Shown one piece after another: positions 14,150 through 14,842 of a stretch of DNA of 14,842 nucleotides. A program made the translations under genes and the position numbers. Positions within the stretch are counted from its first letter, which is position 1. Each line of letters begins with the position of its first letter. Source of the stretch: an uncultured Lachnobacterium sp. (lineage in GTDB: Bacteria > Bacillota > Clostridia > Lachnospirales > Lachnospiraceae); contig URSS01000053.1 of NCBI GenBank assembly GCA_900550545.1, forward strand, positions 1 to 14,842. Direction: 5' to 3'. The notes beneath the pieces were generated by a model. The model did no database searches, had not been told where the DNA came from, and saw nothing but the letters and a program-made list of their open reading frames with translations.

Positions 14150-14703
14150 AGAAACACTTAAATTATAGTAACGTATAAGAAACTACAAAAAGAATATCAA
14201 AAGCAGAAACTATAAAAGTAAAATAAGAATTAAAATCTGACATATACAGCGAAAATAAAACAAAAATGGACAGATGGATAGCATAACACAAGAAAATGGA
14301 GACATCGTTTAGATGTCTCTTTTTTCTTGCGCAAAAACGAGTACATAATAAACAAACAAAAAGCGAGTTTCGTAACATTTTGGGCGTGTATACAGGATAC
14401 AAACGAGAAATTAACATAATATTTTGGATGGATAAAATGAGTGGAAAGCCGTCATTTTTGCATGAAAAATGGTGAGTATATACAAAAATGAATGGTATAC
14501 ATGCAATTAACAGATAATATCTAAAATTAATACGCGAAAAACAAAAATTAAATGAGAATTATTGAGAGAAAAAGTATAACAAAAATTATATAAAATGAAA
14601 GACAAGAAAACACAGAACAGGAATGGATGTAAAAAAATGATGGAAAACAGGAAAAAATCAAACTACATTATGGTTAAATTAAATAATTGAGGCGATATGA
14701 GTA
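14150..14703. other. Gene-free A-rich region after ldh
   Basis: Very AT-rich, with the top strand rich in A. It contains the terminator at 14299-14325 and a 7-bp inverted repeat CATTTTT/AAAAATG (14453-14471) with no T-run after it. No ORF with a believable ribosome binding site was found on either strand, and no tRNA or known RNA was recognised. Confidence 0.6.
14299..14325 (+). terminator. Intrinsic terminator downstream of ldh
   Basis: GAGACATC (14299-14306) pairs with GATGTCTC (14312-14319) around GTTTA, followed by six T residues. It is the first good terminator after the ldh stop. Confidence 0.85.
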
Positions 14704-14732
14704 TTTACTTTAGTATGATAATGTGCTAATAT
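14704..14732 (+). promoter_or_regulatory. Possible promoter reading out of the window
   Basis: TTTACT (14704-14709) and TAATAT (14727-14732) are 17 bp apart, with TGC directly before the -10 (extended -10). Each box is 4/6 to consensus. It points towards the repeat at the window end and an unseen gene. Confidence 0.35.
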
Positions 14733-14762
14733 ACAAAAACATGATTGCGATAATTAATGATA

Positions 14763-14842
14763 ATGTCAAGGTTTTTATGAAAACTTGACATGTAGCGTCA
14801 GCCCATTTGCTGAAAGCAAATTATGCATGGGCTGATGTTCAA
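14763..14842 (+). repeat. Structured repeat, copy 3, with upstream inverted repeat
   Basis: The right edge repeats the amtB leader. 14776-14795 equals 1-20 exactly, and 14796-14842 matches 49-95 at 43 of 47 bases. Hairpin 2 (14796-14837) has outer stem CGTCAGCCCAT/ATGGGCTGATG, inner stem TTTGCT/AGCAAA, loop GAA (14812-14814) and a 3' bulge at 14821-14826. The 28 bases with the GATGCAT palindrome are missing here. Just upstream, ATGTCAAG (14763-14770) and CTTGACAT (14784-14791) form an 8-bp inverted repeat, extended by TTTT/AAAA after one bulged G. The corresponding left arm of copy 1 would lie before the window start. A gene probably follows beyond the window, as amtB follows copy 1. Confidence 0.75.

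Noticed and set aside
14163..14417. 84-codon minus-strand hydrophobic ORF after ldh
   Set aside because: AT-rich sequence gives Phe/Leu/Ser-rich translation by chance. It overlaps the ldh terminator, and no ribosome binding site is seen.
14453..14471. CATTTTT/AAAAATG inverted repeat in the spacer
   Set aside because: A short AT-rich pairing is expected by chance in such sequence, and there is no T-tract or nearby gene.
14763..14791. TnrA/GlnR-type operator (TGTNA...TNACA)
   Set aside because: The half sites are about 17 bp apart instead of 6-7, so the pattern fits a hairpin or a different regulator better.
1..14842. Terminal repeats as proof of a circular or phage-type molecule
   Set aside because: The two ends are similar but not identical (28-base indel and four mismatches), a third copy lies inside, and all genes are chromosomal housekeeping or sporulation genes.

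Overview
The window looks like chromosomal DNA of a spore-forming, anaerobic Firmicute, most likely a Lachnospiraceae-type clostridium. The reasons are a spoIIAA-spoIIAB-sigF cluster, AGGAGG-type ribosome binding sites in front of nearly every gene, a T-box-controlled valyl-tRNA synthetase, AT-rich intergenic regions, and an RND exporter of the Gram-positive kind with no adaptor or outer-membrane partner. All genes I accept lie on the + strand. I see no rRNA, tRNA, CRISPR array, transposase, phage gene or recognisable defence system.

Layout. Positions 1-1737 hold an ammonium transporter (amtB) and its P-II partner (glnK), preceded by a structured repeat. Positions 1749-2013 form a self-contained unit: promoter, a 46-residue single-span membrane protein, and a strong terminator. 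Positions 2047-5875 hold a single 1252-residue RND exporter with a long coiled-coil insert. Positions 5891-8961 hold a promoter, a valine T-box leader with specifier GUA, a second copy of the structured repeat, and valS. Positions 9020-10747 hold a promoter, a leader with competing hairpins, a 49-residue acidic protein, a zinc-ribbon/TPR membrane protein, and a terminator. Positions 10780-12276 are the spoIIA operon, with translationally coupled or overlapping genes encoding anti-anti-sigma, anti-sigma kinase and sigma-F. Positions 12331-14149 hold a HAD-family hydrolase and L-lactate dehydrogenase in tandem. Positions 14150-14842 are gene-free: a terminator, an A-rich spacer, a possible promoter, and a third copy of the structured repeat cut by the window end.

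How the genes work together. amtB/glnK is the standard ammonium uptake and sensing pair. The T-box links valS expression to uncharged tRNA-Val. The spoIIA trio is the partner-switching module that activates sigma-F in the forespore. The HAD-ldh pair probably acts in fermentation, possibly with metabolite clean-up.

The most unusual signal is the three-copy structured element at 1-95, 6180-6283 and 14763-14842. Its core is an imperfect hairpin with a GAA apical loop and a one-sided bulge. Between copies, paired bases change in compensating fashion. Two copies also carry a GATGCAT palindrome exactly 5 nt upstream of the core; the third lacks it. I do not recognise this as a named RNA or repeat family.
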